A stretch of 64,000 nt of DNA from Candidatus Goldiibacteriota bacterium HGW-Goldbacteria-1 (GTDB taxonomy: Bacteria; Oederibacteriota; PGYV01). Location of the stretch: assembly GCA_002839855.1 (NCBI GenBank), contig PGYV01000007.1, positions 197,292 to 261,291 on the forward strand, written 5' to 3'. The position numbers and the translations under genes were made by a program. A model generated the notes under the pieces. That model saw only the letters and a program-made list of their open reading frames with translations. It was not told where the DNA came from and did no database searches. This document shows positions 7,520 to 16,926 of this stretch, piece by piece. Positions within the stretch are counted from its first letter, which is position 1. Each line of letters starts with the position of its first letter.

Positions 7520-9598
7520 ATGAAGCTTTTTAGAGAATCTAAAGGCCTCACTTTCATAGAAGTAATTATAGCTTCTTTTGTAATAATATTTTTAGTAATG
7601 GGTTCTTTAAATCTTATCACAAGGGTATATAACGATATTTTTGCATCCCGCGTAAAAACATATGCTTTTAACATTGCCGCTGAAAATCTTGAAAACCTTA
7701 AAAGCTATAATTTTGGCGCTTTAAAAATTACCCCGGATGATTTATTGCCTTACCCTCTTACAAAACTGGAAAGTGATTCCAATCCCTGGGGAAACCCGGA
7801 CGACCCTTCAAATATTCTTCCTGTAGGCGGGATTAAAATGAAAGTTTATAAAATAGTCCAGAACGCGGAAGAAGATGGCGAAAGCAATATTGTGGGGCGC
7901 ACGCAGTCAGACCTTCCAATATCAAACCTTAAAAAAATAAAAGTTGTTATTGCTTATCAGATAAAAAGTGCTTCCGGCGGTTTTATGGACAGGACTACAG
8001 AACTTGAAAGTTTTGTATCAAACCCGGAAAGCCAGATGTCAGGCGCCACCATACGCGGCAGGGTTTTAAGAAAAGAACGCAGCAACCCTAATGCTAATCC
8101 GGCACCGCCCGGACATGCTACTAAAAGTTTTGTACATGTTGAAGGGCACCCTGAATACACGGTTAAAGTTGGAACAGAAGCCACAACGCCGCAGGAACGC
8201 GGCTACTATACAATTTATAATGTATTGCCCGGAACATATAATTTATATACACAGGGTGACGGTTATGAAAAATCTGATTACAAAGATAACCCTGTAGTAA
8301 TAGAAATTACAACAAATAACGTCAACGGTATTAATTTTACAGCGCCTGATATTCAAGAAGCTTCAATATCCGGAACAATATTAGATTCTTCCGGAAATCC
8401 TGTTAATGTCAACGACTATAAAAAAGAATCGCGCGAAATACGCGCCGATGACGGAACATCTTTTACCACAACCGCAGACACTCATGGAGATTACCTTATT
8501 TCCGGCATAAATCCGGATGCAGGTTCAGTTTCGGTAACTGCTATTTTTACACATAAAGATACAGGCGTGACATATTACGGCGCTTATCCCGGAAGGGTGA
8601 ATGTGGGCAATAATTCTAATATTACAAATGTTAATATCACCCTTCAGCCGGTAACAGGCAATACTGCGGTACTTATGGTGCAGGCGCTTGATGCCAGGGA
8701 CAAATCCACCCCTATCGGCAATATAAATATTGTGTTAAAAAATGTTGTCACTGACGCGGTTATGTATACAGCCACAACCGCGCCGGTTTCGGGAATTGCC
8801 ACAATTCTTGTCGATGTGGGCAATTATAAACTTACAGGTGCCGGTAATTATTACGTGCCTGAAGAACCCACAAAATTTATTTCCGTGGCAGCAGCCCCCC
8901 CGTTAATTAAACTTTATTTTTACCCAAGCGGAAGCATAAGCGGGCAGCTAATTGATTATGATACCAATCTTCCTCCGGCAGGCCCTATTAACCTGCAGGC
9001 TTACAGCGAATACAGCAGGCTTGTAGGCAGCGCGTCTTCTGACACAATTACAGGACAGTACCAGTTTGACGGCGTGTGGGCGGGTACTAACAACGTGGTG
9101 CGCATTTACCCGGACGCTTCTTCTTACGCGGGATATCCGGATGAAGGCGCGGAAGCCATATATTCAATTTTAGTCACACAAGGCAACGTGACGCCAAATC
9201 AAAACTTTACCGTACAGGTTAACGCTAAAGAAGTTTCCGGCAAGCTTCAAATAAGCGCGCCGGGCGTGGGAAACGATATAATGGACGGCGCGATGATAAT
9301 AGCGCAGCCTTCAAGCATAACAACACCTCCGCATACTTACACGCTTGACAGTGTAAACCCGGATGAAAAAATTCAGACATCCTTAAAAAGAAAAAGAATG
9401 CAGTTTTACGGATTGGTTTCCGAGAGGACAGGCGCTTATAAAATAATGCTACCGGCAAACACAGACTATGACATCTATGCTTACTATTCCTATGTATCAT
9501 ATCCGGCATCAACTATTTTAAAATACTATAAAAAATTGTCCGGAGTGACCCCTCCTTCTGAAGACCAGGATTTTAGCGGAGCATGGATCACTTATTAA
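7520..9598 (+). CDS. Giant pseudopilin with carboxypeptidase-regulatory-like repeats
   Basis: A 692-residue protein beginning with a prepilin leader (KGLTFIEVIIASF, cleavage after G9, Glu at +5) and one hydrophobic helix, as in type IV pilins and type II secretion pseudopilins. After the pilin-like part (to about residue 175) come several beta-sandwich repeats of the carboxypeptidase-regulatory/SdrD B type: ISGTILDSSGNPV, GSISGQLIDYDTNLPPAG and similar, spaced about 90-120 residues. Most pilins are 120-200 residues, so this is unusually long; the repeats probably form an exposed, possibly adhesive stalk. First gene of an apparent operon of four with gaps of 2-21 nt. Needs a prepilin peptidase and assembly ATPase, not seen here. 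Confidence 0.8.
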   Translation: MKLFRESKGLTFIEVIIASFVIIFLVMGSLNLITRVYNDIFASRVKTYAFNIAAENLENLKSYNFGALKITPDDLLPYPLTKLESDSNPWGNPDDPSNILPVGGIKMKVYKIVQNAEEDGESNIVGRTQSDLPISNLKKIKVVIAYQIKSASGGFMDRTTELESFVSNPESQMSGATIRGRVLRKERSNPNANPAPPGHATKSFVHVEGHPEYTVKVGTEATTPQERGYYTIYNVLPGTYNLYTQGDGYEKSDYKDNPVVIEITTNNVNGINFTAPDIQEASISGTILDSSGNPVNVNDYKKESREIRADDGTSFTTTADTHGDYLISGINPDAGSVSVTAIFTHKDTGVTYYGAYPGRVNVGNNSNITNVNITLQPVTGNTAVLMVQALDARDKSTPIGNINIVLKNVVTDAVMYTATTAPVSGIATILVDVGNYKLTGAGNYYVPEEPTKFISVAAAPPLIKLYFYPSGSISGQLIDYDTNLPPAGPINLQAYSEYSRLVGSASSDTITGQYQFDGVWAGTNNVVRIYPDASSYAGYPDEGAEAIYSILVTQGNVTPNQNFTVQVNAKEVSGKLQISAPGVGNDIMDGAMIIAQPSSITTPPHTYTLDSVNPDEKIQTSLKRKRMQFYGLVSERTGAYKIMLPANTDYDIYAYYSYVSYPASTILKYYKKLSGVTPPSEDQDFSGAWITY

Positions 9599-9619
9599 AT
9601 AAAAGAAGGGCTGATAAAA

Positions 9620-10276
9620 ATGAAAAGATTTAAAAAACACACAGGCGGCTTTACCCTGATAGAAGCTTTAATAGTAATTGCCATAATGGGCATAGTAACA
9701 TCGGGCCTGGGCCAAATGCTTAATACGGCAATATACGCGTGGAACTTTGGTTCCGCAAATATTGCCGTCAATATGGAAGGCCGCAACGCCGTCACCGCGC
9801 TTACAAAATTCATGCAGTACGCTCAAGCGCCCACTATAAAAATTTCAAGAATAAATACCAACCAGCCTGCAAACAGTTATGTGTCCGGAAAACTGGCGGA
9901 AACTGTTTACGTCACCACATCAAGCCCGGGCAGCTGCGGATTTACCACATCTGCTTCCGACATGGTGGGCGGCGCCGGAGCTGAAGTGGAAATGTTTCAA
10001 TACGGCAGAAAACTTTACGCGCGCGTACCAAAACTTGCAGCGGGGTCTTCCATATCCAACCCGTCCACAATCAACTATACCTATACTTATATGACAGTGA
10101 CTTCAAACCTGGATTCATTTATGGTTACATTCAACGATTCAAAAAAAGAAAAATCTGTCTCCGTGGCAGTCAGGCTTTCAAAAATGGTTTATAAAAACAG
10201 GCCGCCTATACGGGTACTTTTAAAACAGCAGATTGTGTTAAAACACAGCACTTCTGCGGGATTTTACGGAAATTAA
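9620..10276 (+). CDS. Prepilin-type minor pilin/pseudopilin
   Basis: A 218-residue protein with a textbook prepilin leader, GGFTLIEALIVIAIMGIV, with the cleavage Gly just before Phe and Glu at +5. The leader is followed by a globular C-terminal part with no recognised domain. Its size and position, between a giant pilin and a PilX-like protein, fit a minor pilin or PulJ/GspJ-type pseudopilin that initiates or tips a pilus. It sits 21 nt after the previous gene. Confidence 0.8.
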   Translation: MKRFKKHTGGFTLIEALIVIAIMGIVTSGLGQMLNTAIYAWNFGSANIAVNMEGRNAVTALTKFMQYAQAPTIKISRINTNQPANSYVSGKLAETVYVTTSSPGSCGFTTSASDMVGGAGAEVEMFQYGRKLYARVPKLAAGSSISNPSTINYTYTYMTVTSNLDSFMVTFNDSKKEKSVSVAVRLSKMVYKNRPPIRVLLKQQIVLKHSTSAGFYGN

Positions 10277-10291
10277 ACAGGAGGACTTATA

Positions 10292-12163
10292 ATGAAAATA
10301 AAAAATTCAGACGGGCAGATACTTGCGACAGCCCTTATCGTGGGCGCTGTCATTGCTATCCTTGCATATGCGCTGCTTTTTCTTTTTCAGCAGGAATCAA
10401 AAATGCTTGTAAAAACAATGGATATAACCCGCAAGCAGGAGCTTGCTTCTATAGGAATGGAACACGCGCGGTACAAAATGCAGCTTCAGAACAACTGGTA
10501 TAATGTTCCAATGACCGGATTTAAATATGATGAAGAATATGAAATACCGGGGCTTGGTTCCTACGCAGTAACAATTGAAAAAGGAAATTTATTTATGATA
10601 GATAACGTACGTCAGGGCAACGAAGAATACAGGACTATAGGAGTTAAAGTTAAAGTTTACCCTTCCGGCGAACTTCACCAGTTTTATGGCGTAATTAAAA
10701 AACTTGGCTACGGCGGGCCGCTTATTTCCAAAGGTAAAATCAACCTGCCCTGCACAAATGATTCAATAGACGCCAACGGCATTCCTATGTATGGTTTTTT
10801 CTGGGGTGATGTCTACCACGCAAACAGAACAGACGATACTTTTCACTTCCCATACATACCCGTGGCAATGGGAAGCACCACTCCCAAAGCCTGGGGTCCT
10901 GCCGTATATTCAGCTTCAAATATTTACACTGCTTACGGTAAAAATGGCGGCAATTACCAGTTTGGTTACGTGGGCGAAGATATGAGCCCTACTGCAAAAT
11001 CACACCCTTATTCCCCTATGGCTATAGCGCCGCAGCTTTCCCTTCAGGCATACAAACAGCTTGCATATGAAAAAGGCAATTATTACGGGCCGGCAACAGT
11101 CGGCGGGTCAGGCACAGCCAATCCTTTTTACATTAACGACGGCCTGCACGACCTTGCGGATTTAAACAGCGTGGCAATTCATAACGCGCTTAAAACCACT
11201 TCCGACGTCCTTTTTGTTGACACCACAGACGCGCTGCCATTAAGGGTTCCTGAATCGCCTTTAACGCCCACCAATACCTATTGCGGCACAACTTATGTTT
11301 CCGCGAACACAGTGGCTGTCTATTACAACGCTTATTCCCAGCTTTACACTGTAGGGTCAATGATAATACAGGGGCCTTTGGTTTTAAAAGGCGCTGACCC
11401 CGGACCGGAACCTGCTAATAATGAAAAAGACCCTTTATTGCCTTTCTGGCCCACTTTATTGGGTATTGATATTCCTTCAAATTATTATTACCCGCAGGAA
11501 GATACAACAAACCATCTGGAATTTGACACCAAGGGATTTCTTGGCTCTGCCCTTAACAATATTAAACACGCCGGCTTTATGTACATAGACGGAGAATTGA
11601 AAATTGGCGGCGTGCGGTGCAAAACAAGCACCTGTGATAATACTACCGCAGAAAAAACAAATGCCATTGCATCTGCAAAACCTTCGCTTTTTACAAAAAT
11701 TAAAGCAGCCGCTTCTAAACTTATGGAACCACCAGCTGTTTACGCAAACTGGAAAGATGATGCCACGGCAACCGCTGTGGCCGGAACATTAACGGCAGTT
11801 GCCACTTTAACACCGCAGATAACAAATACCCCCGTTGCTACAAATACACCCGGCGGGCCTACTGAAACACCAACGGTGCCTGTTCCACCCACTGCAACAG
11901 TAGGGGTTGTACTTGGCACACCCACACCGCCTGCTGACTGCGACGGAAAGACAACAGTTTCAGATATTGTAATATTCGGTACTTTATATATTGGCGAACA
12001 CGGCTCCCTTTCCATAGATACAGTTAATGACACTCCAAGGCTTGCGGTATATTTTAATATGAACGCCAATGCCTTCTCTTACCTTCAGAACAGCGTATCT
12101 CTGCTTTCTTTCAGAGAGCTTACATACCTTATTCCGACGCCGGTTCCGGAATACCCGTTCTGA
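10292..12163 (+). CDS. PilX-like membrane-anchored protein with Thr/Pro-rich region
   Basis: A 623-residue protein. The N-terminus (DGQILATALIVGAVIAILAY and on, residues 8-33) is one hydrophobic helix followed by a charged amphipathic stretch, like the N-terminal part of PilX/GspK-type pilus components but without a clear prepilin cleavage motif. The middle is an unrecognised beta-rich domain. Residues about 490-545 are Thr/Pro/Ala-rich (TNTPVATNTPGG, ETPTVPVPPTA), resembling a glycosylated linker. A Cys-containing segment (VRCKTSTCDNT) lies near residue 445. It has an AGGAGG ribosome site. Function inferred from the operon: a large pilus-associated or surface component. Confidence 0.6.
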   Translation: MKIKNSDGQILATALIVGAVIAILAYALLFLFQQESKMLVKTMDITRKQELASIGMEHARYKMQLQNNWYNVPMTGFKYDEEYEIPGLGSYAVTIEKGNLFMIDNVRQGNEEYRTIGVKVKVYPSGELHQFYGVIKKLGYGGPLISKGKINLPCTNDSIDANGIPMYGFFWGDVYHANRTDDTFHFPYIPVAMGSTTPKAWGPAVYSASNIYTAYGKNGGNYQFGYVGEDMSPTAKSHPYSPMAIAPQLSLQAYKQLAYEKGNYYGPATVGGSGTANPFYINDGLHDLADLNSVAIHNALKTTSDVLFVDTTDALPLRVPESPLTPTNTYCGTTYVSANTVAVYYNAYSQLYTVGSMIIQGPLVLKGADPGPEPANNEKDPLLPFWPTLLGIDIPSNYYYPQEDTTNHLEFDTKGFLGSALNNIKHAGFMYIDGELKIGGVRCKTSTCDNTTAEKTNAIASAKPSLFTKIKAAASKLMEPPAVYANWKDDATATAVAGTLTAVATLTPQITNTPVATNTPGGPTETPTVPVPPTATVGVVLGTPTPPADCDGKTTVSDIVIFGTLYIGEHGSLSIDTVNDTPRLAVYFNMNANAFSYLQNSVSLLSFRELTYLIPTPVPEYPF

Positions 12164-12165
12164 TA

Positions 12166-13929
12166 ATGGTCGATAAACGCAATATTTCTCTTCAAAATTA
12201 TCTGTTTTACGGAATTTTTCTGTGCATCCTTACTTTTACACCCTTATTTTATGATATGTATCAGCTGCCGAAAGCATTATTTCTTACAGCAGGATGCGCT
12301 TTATATATCGCTGTTTTTTCTTTTTTTCATAAAAAAATAAATTTTGGTTTCACTGCTATTGCCGCGGCTGCATTTATGCTTTATATATCACTGCGCACCC
12401 TTTTTTCATTTGATAATTTTCCGCCTGTTTATTATCTTCTGACTCTGCTTGCACCGGCGGCTTTTTTTATGCCTTTGATAACAAAAATAAAAGCCGGTAA
12501 TTTTCTTTTTTTCATAAATATTATTTCTTTTGTATCTTCTATCTACGCAGTTTTCCAGTATGTAAATACAGGTGAGCGCCCCATATCCTTTTTTGGCAAC
12601 CCCGTGTTTCTTGCGGAATTCACTGCATGCCTTTTTCCTCTTATTCTTGTATCCCTGCTGGCATATAAAAAATACAAGCTTTTTACCGCAATCAACCTGT
12701 GTTTGTCATTGCTTGTACTTGCTTTAGCTTCTTCCAGGGGCGCCATATTATCGCTTGGCGTTTCACTTTTTATTTTTTTATATCTGTCAGTCTCAAATAA
12801 AGCTTTTGCGGTAATTGACAAAAAGAAGACTGCCATAATTTTACTTATTACTTTTGCCATATTTACAGCCATAACTTTTTTTCCCCGTTTTAAGCCGGCA
12901 GTTACCTACAATATAAACAGGGCTCTTGAAGTTACCCATGGCGGCGGCGCTTCCCTTTCTAACAGGGCTGTCATATTAAAAACAGGGCTTAAAATGTCAG
13001 CGGAAAAACCTGTTTTCGGGTTTGGAACGGGCGGATTCAGATATTATTTTCAGAAATATCAGGTATCTGTGATAACCGCTGAAAATCCCTCTTTTATAAA
13101 CACTTCTTACGCCCATAACGATTATCTTCAGCTGCTTGTGGAAACAGGCGCTGCCGGGCTTTTGCTTTTCCTGTTATTTGTATCCTCTCTGCTTATTTCT
13201 TTTGACAGGACTAAAACTTTAATTATCAATCAGGATAAACCGCCGGCTTACGCGCTTTTGGCATCCGTAATATTTTTTCTATGTGAATCAATGTATAATT
13301 TTCCGCTTTTCATAATGCCGTCTGCGTTTATCTTCTGGCTTTTCTGCGGCATTCTATATTCACTGCCAAAAAAAGAAAATAAACAAATACAACTGCCTTC
13401 TCCTTTTCTTACATTATTAATAGTGCCGGTATTTATTTATCTTTTTATTTCCATTATGCCTGTTGCGGCAAACCTTCATATTAAAAAAGGCTTTACCGCT
13501 CTTCAGAAAAAGACAAATATGGAAATGAAGCATTTTGACACAGCCCTGTTGCTTGAGCCCAATAACTTTTATACACGCTATTACAGGGGATATTCCCTGC
13601 TTAATAATAACAGACATAAAGCCTACACAGAATATGAAGAAGCATTAAAAATATACCCCTATTCGGCAGATATGCTTTATAACCTTGGCGCCATGCATCT
13701 CTCGGATAACCAAAATGAAAAAGCTGAATTTTATCTAAAAAAATCGCTTGAACTTAACCCTTATTTTGGAATGGGGCATACAGCAATGGCAATGCTTTAT
13801 ATGAAAACAAAAAGAGAAAATTTGGCATCTGCGGAACTTTATCTTGCCGCCAAATATGACCCAAATTCCCTTGGCAGGGGCACCGACCAGATAATAATGA
13901 TGATGGAAGAGACAAAACTTAAACCATAA
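12166..13929 (+). CDS. O-antigen ligase/PglL-like membrane protein with TPR tail
   Basis: A 587-residue protein with about 11-12 membrane segments followed by a TPR tail (about residues 440-570, repeats such as YNLGAMHLSDNQNEKAEFYL). The Wzy_C-type signature is visible: GFGTGGFRYYF in the periplasmic loop and then SYAHNDYLQLLVETGAAG. This family includes O-antigen ligases and the PglL/PilO oligosaccharyltransferases that glycosylate pilins; its position directly behind three pilin-like genes (2 nt gap) favours the latter, by inference. The TPR extension could bind acceptor proteins. The operon ends at a strong terminator. Confidence 0.75.
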   Translation: MVDKRNISLQNYLFYGIFLCILTFTPLFYDMYQLPKALFLTAGCALYIAVFSFFHKKINFGFTAIAAAAFMLYISLRTLFSFDNFPPVYYLLTLLAPAAFFMPLITKIKAGNFLFFINIISFVSSIYAVFQYVNTGERPISFFGNPVFLAEFTACLFPLILVSLLAYKKYKLFTAINLCLSLLVLALASSRGAILSLGVSLFIFLYLSVSNKAFAVIDKKKTAIILLITFAIFTAITFFPRFKPAVTYNINRALEVTHGGGASLSNRAVILKTGLKMSAEKPVFGFGTGGFRYYFQKYQVSVITAENPSFINTSYAHNDYLQLLVETGAAGLLLFLLFVSSLLISFDRTKTLIINQDKPPAYALLASVIFFLCESMYNFPLFIMPSAFIFWLFCGILYSLPKKENKQIQLPSPFLTLLIVPVFIYLFISIMPVAANLHIKKGFTALQKKTNMEMKHFDTALLLEPNNFYTRYYRGYSLLNNNRHKAYTEYEEALKIYPYSADMLYNLGAMHLSDNQNEKAEFYLKKSLELNPYFGMGHTAMAMLYMKTKRENLASAELYLAAKYDPNSLGRGTDQIIMMMEETKLKP

Positions 13930-13950
13930 TTTTTTTTAAATTTAAAAAAC

Positions 13951-13984
13951 AAAAAGCCACAGGTTTTAACCTGTGGCTTTTTTA
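13951..13984. terminator. Bidirectional intrinsic terminator
   Basis: A 15-bp arm inverted repeat with core GCCACAGG/CCTGTGGC, flanked by A5 on one side and T-runs on the other. It lies between the convergent pseudopilin operon (plus) and the signalling operon (minus), and can terminate both. Confidence 0.9.
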
Positions 13985-14061
13985 ATTTATTTATCCAACT
14001 GCATCATTTAGAAAGCGTTTATTTTAACACGCTCGAAGGTGCAGTAAAAATATTTTGCATT

Positions 14062-15846
14062 TTAAACAAAAATCTTAGCTATTACCATTTCCGGGTTGTT
14101 GCCAAGTATTCTCTGTACCATTGCGTCTTCTTTTACGCACGCCCTTACCATTTCTTTGGACTGTTCATAATTTCTGTTTGTATATTTAAGGATAGTGTCG
14201 CGTACTTCCGTGGGCTCTGACTGCGCCACATAGGTTAAAAGCAATTTAACATTATTTTCCATGCTCTTTACCGTAGCATACCTTAAAAGCACGTTAATTT
14301 TACGTTTTGACATTTTAGGCGGAGGCCCAAGCCCGTTTAACGCGTTAAACATAAAGTCCATGTAATCCTGGACCGCGTCATCGCGCGACGCGGCGTCCAC
14401 AAGCTCCGCGCTCATTACCATGTTCATTTTCTTATCCGCTCCGGTCCATTTTACCTGGGCTGTTTTTTCTATTTTTCCTGTGTAGTCTCCCATAAACGTA
14501 CCTTCGTTTATTTCACCGCGGTAGTCATAAACCGGGTCTTTTGCAAGGTACATTCCTATGGCTTTCATAACCTGAAAATCAATGGGTGAAAAAGTAACAT
14601 AAGCGCCTTTTTTTCCTGATTCGCCGCTTACAAAACCCATAACAAACCTGTCTTCAAGAAAATCCACATAGTTTCTTAACGGTTCAATAAGGATAGGCGG
14701 AATTTTATAATTGCCGTCTTCATCAATAGGGAAAGCGTTTGTGTGAATGGAAAGGATTTTCTTCAGCGATTCTATCACATTATGCGGCGTGCACAGATAG
14801 TTTGTCATTGCAGTCGGCATATCTATAATCTGGCTGTTTAAAAGTATCCTGGCGCCGGAATATGGCACTCTGTTGCCGGCTTTTTCCGCCGCAGTTACAA
14901 TAAAACTGTTAAGTATGCTTATGTCTTTTTTTATTATTTCAACATGTTCCGGCCTGAAAGAATCAAATACCCTTGAAGACTGATCCGCAACCACATCTGA
15001 TACTTTTGACAGGTCATTTTCAAGTTCCTTAATTACATCAACTTTTTCTTTAATGGCATCAACGCTTTCAGCAGACCTTGTAAAAGTTTCGGCGTACATT
15101 TTTGTAAAATCCGCAAGCACTTTTGCCATGCCGTCGCTTCTCATTGCAAGGGCGGACTTAAGCTTTTTTTCTTCGGGGGTGACCCTTTCGCCCTTCGCAA
15201 GAATTCCCATATATTTATCCAGCGCGTCAAAATTAAGTTTTAAAGTTTTAAGTTTTGTAGCATCAAGCTGCAGCATTTTATCTATATTTGTGCCAAGCGT
15301 TCTTACAAGGTTGGCTCCCGCTTTTAACGCGTCATTCTTTTTCCATTCAAGTTCGGCTTTTACTTTTTTCGGGTCGCGTATGTCATCTTTTTTTCTTTTC
15401 TTTTTTCCGGATGTGTCTATCAGTTCAATGTTACCTTCGGCAAGCGCCCTCATTTTATCCGGAACGCTGAAAACCACCTGAGACAAAGCGCTTAAAGAAT
15501 CCTTTGTTTCAAAAGCTTCAAGCAGCTGTTTGTAAATTTCCGGGTCAAGCAGGTTAATTCTATTTTCGCCGATTTCTACAAAATCACCGATAGCGCCGGT
15601 GGCAAGAAAAAGCCTTTGCTGTTTGTTCAGATCATTCAACCTTGTATTAACCAAAGCGGTAATAAGGGTATTGTAAGCCGTCCTAAGCTTATTTACTTTT
15701 ATGACATCTTCTATTTTATTGCCGTTATCTGATTTCTCTTTTCCAAAAAATTCAAGGGCTGTCATTACCCCGTCTTTAACTGTCTGATCAATACCTTCAA
15801 GAACGTAATTTATTGCTTCACCTTCTTTGATTGCTGTTTCAGACAT
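14062..15846 (-). CDS. Unknown 594-residue protein, last gene of the signalling operon
   Basis: I do not recognise this protein. It has no signal peptide or membrane segment and is largely charged and helical. A Lys-rich stretch (KKRKKDDIRDPKKVK, about residues 148-162) is followed by long predicted helices, and the C-terminal third is more globular. One short region (YVTFSPIDFQVMKAIGMYLA) is hydrophobic but not membrane-like. It lies last in a run of seven same-strand genes encoding second-messenger and regulatory proteins, 111 nt after a cyclic-nucleotide-binding protein. A cytoplasmic effector or scaffold is the best guess. A hairpin sits just before its GGAGG ribosome site. Confidence 0.55.
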   Translation of the reverse strand: MSETAIKEGEAINYVLEGIDQTVKDGVMTALEFFGKEKSDNGNKIEDVIKVNKLRTAYNTLITALVNTRLNDLNKQQRLFLATGAIGDFVEIGENRINLLDPEIYKQLLEAFETKDSLSALSQVVFSVPDKMRALAEGNIELIDTSGKKKRKKDDIRDPKKVKAELEWKKNDALKAGANLVRTLGTNIDKMLQLDATKLKTLKLNFDALDKYMGILAKGERVTPEEKKLKSALAMRSDGMAKVLADFTKMYAETFTRSAESVDAIKEKVDVIKELENDLSKVSDVVADQSSRVFDSFRPEHVEIIKKDISILNSFIVTAAEKAGNRVPYSGARILLNSQIIDMPTAMTNYLCTPHNVIESLKKILSIHTNAFPIDEDGNYKIPPILIEPLRNYVDFLEDRFVMGFVSGESGKKGAYVTFSPIDFQVMKAIGMYLAKDPVYDYRGEINEGTFMGDYTGKIEKTAQVKWTGADKKMNMVMSAELVDAASRDDAVQDYMDFMFNALNGLGPPPKMSKRKINVLLRYATVKSMENNVKLLLTYVAQSEPTEVRDTILKYTNRNYEQSKEMVRACVKEDAMVQRILGNNPEMVIAKIFV

Positions 15847-15863
15847 ACCTGACTTCCTCCTTC

Positions 15864-15906
15864 AAAAAAATAAATTAAAGCCGTTTCTGCCATATGAAAC
15901 AGCTTT
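15864..15906 (-). terminator. Hairpin with T-tract directly before a ribosome site
   Basis: On the minus strand, AAAGCTGTTTC and GAAACGGCTTT form an 11-bp stem with one G-T pair and an 8-nt loop, followed by AATTTATTTTTTT, which runs straight into the GAAGGAGG ribosome site of the 594-residue gene. It looks like an intrinsic terminator or attenuator that would limit expression of that gene. Confidence 0.55.
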
Positions 15907-15957
15907 CTATTATGTAAACAGCGAAAAATGCTCTCTGTTTAATCGCTTAATACGGTA

Positions 15958-16386
15958 TTATAATGCGTTTTTAGACTTTCTTTTGGCCAGTTCTTCTTTG
16001 ATTATAGCAGATATCTTGGGGTTGGCAAGAAGTATTTTCTTAAAAGAGTTCTTATGCAGTACAAACAGTTCTGTAGGGGCCTCTGCAATAACAGTGGCAT
16101 TTCTTGGGGCATCTGTAACAAGTGCTGTTTCGCCAAAAAAATCACCTTCAGCCAGGCCTGCCACTTTTTTTTCTGACATTCCTTTCTTTATATGTATGGA
16201 TACCGACCCTACCGATATCATATAGAAAGCATCGCCGGTTTCACCCTGTTGAATTACCACTTCGCCTTTTCTGAATTTCTGCTTTTTCATGGCTTTAATC
16301 AGTTCATCAAGCTGCGCGAAATTTAAGGAATAAAAAAAATCAACTTTCTTAAGTGTTTCCCTTAACTTTGTAATGTCATCTGCCAT
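15958..16386 (-). CDS. Stand-alone cyclic nucleotide-binding domain protein
   Basis: A 142-residue single-domain CRP-fold protein without a DNA-binding tail. The phosphate-binding cassette is well preserved: FFGETALVTDAPRNATV, including the Glu and Arg that contact the ribose and phosphate of cAMP/cGMP, preceded by VIQQGETGDAFYMI. In the same operon as a class III nucleotide cyclase, it is a natural receptor for that messenger. The C-terminus ends with basic helix residues. It has a GGGGG ribosome site. Binding to cAMP rather than cGMP is not decided by the sequence. Confidence 0.85.
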   Translation of the reverse strand: MADDITKLRETLKKVDFFYSLNFAQLDELIKAMKKQKFRKGEVVIQQGETGDAFYMISVGSVSIHIKKGMSEKKVAGLAEGDFFGETALVTDAPRNATVIAEAPTELFVLHKNSFKKILLANPKISAIIKEELAKRKSKNAL

Positions 16387-16461
16387 CTTTTGCCCCCGGT
16401 ATTTTTTTTAAATTCATTAACATTATATATTTTGTCAGTTATTTTGTCAATATTACTTTTA

Positions 16462-16923
16462 TTACTTTTTCTTTTTATTAAATACCGACGTCTTAACAGC
16501 CACAAATATCATAGCTATGCCTCCTGCTATCATAAAAAAATGAAACCAGGGGCTTACCTTTTCTTTTACAAATATAAGCAGAATTGCCAGTCCAAAAATA
16601 ACACAGGTAACAGTCCATACAATCATCGCCACAGGAGATTTTAAAGTATTGGCAACATAACCCATCCTTTTGGCTCCGGGAGCCATATTTACATCTTTTT
16701 CCATTTCCCCGCTTATCTGCTGCGCTTTTTCCGCAAGGCGCGATGACACACGCCCGCCTTCCAGGCCATGCTGCCTGTCATTTACATCCTGCCACATGGC
16801 AAGCTCCCGCATGCACAGTTCGCACTTTTTAATGTGCGCCTCTATTTCAGTTTCTTCCGTTTTATTTGTTATAAAACCTTTTGAATAATCATTAAGCTTT
16901 TTTCTTACATCAGAATGTTCCAT
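16462..16923 (-). CDS. Zinc-finger anti-sigma-like membrane protein
   Basis: A 153-residue protein with an N-terminal zf-HC2-like module: a His and the pair in HIKKCELC at about residues 30-37, as in anti-sigma factors and other membrane regulators. A linker follows, then two hydrophobic segments (about residues 95-118 and 122-143), so it is anchored in the inner membrane with its finger in the cytoplasm. No sigma-factor gene lies next to it, which is unusual for a genuine anti-sigma; it may instead hold another partner in this signalling operon. It starts 3 nt after the preceding gene. Confidence 0.65.
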   Translation of the reverse strand: MEHSDVRKKLNDYSKGFITNKTEETEIEAHIKKCELCMRELAMWQDVNDRQHGLEGGRVSSRLAEKAQQISGEMEKDVNMAPGAKRMGYVANTLKSPVAMIVWTVTCVIFGLAILLIFVKEKVSPWFHFFMIAGGIAMIFVAVKTSVFNKKKK

Positions 16924-16926
16924 TTT

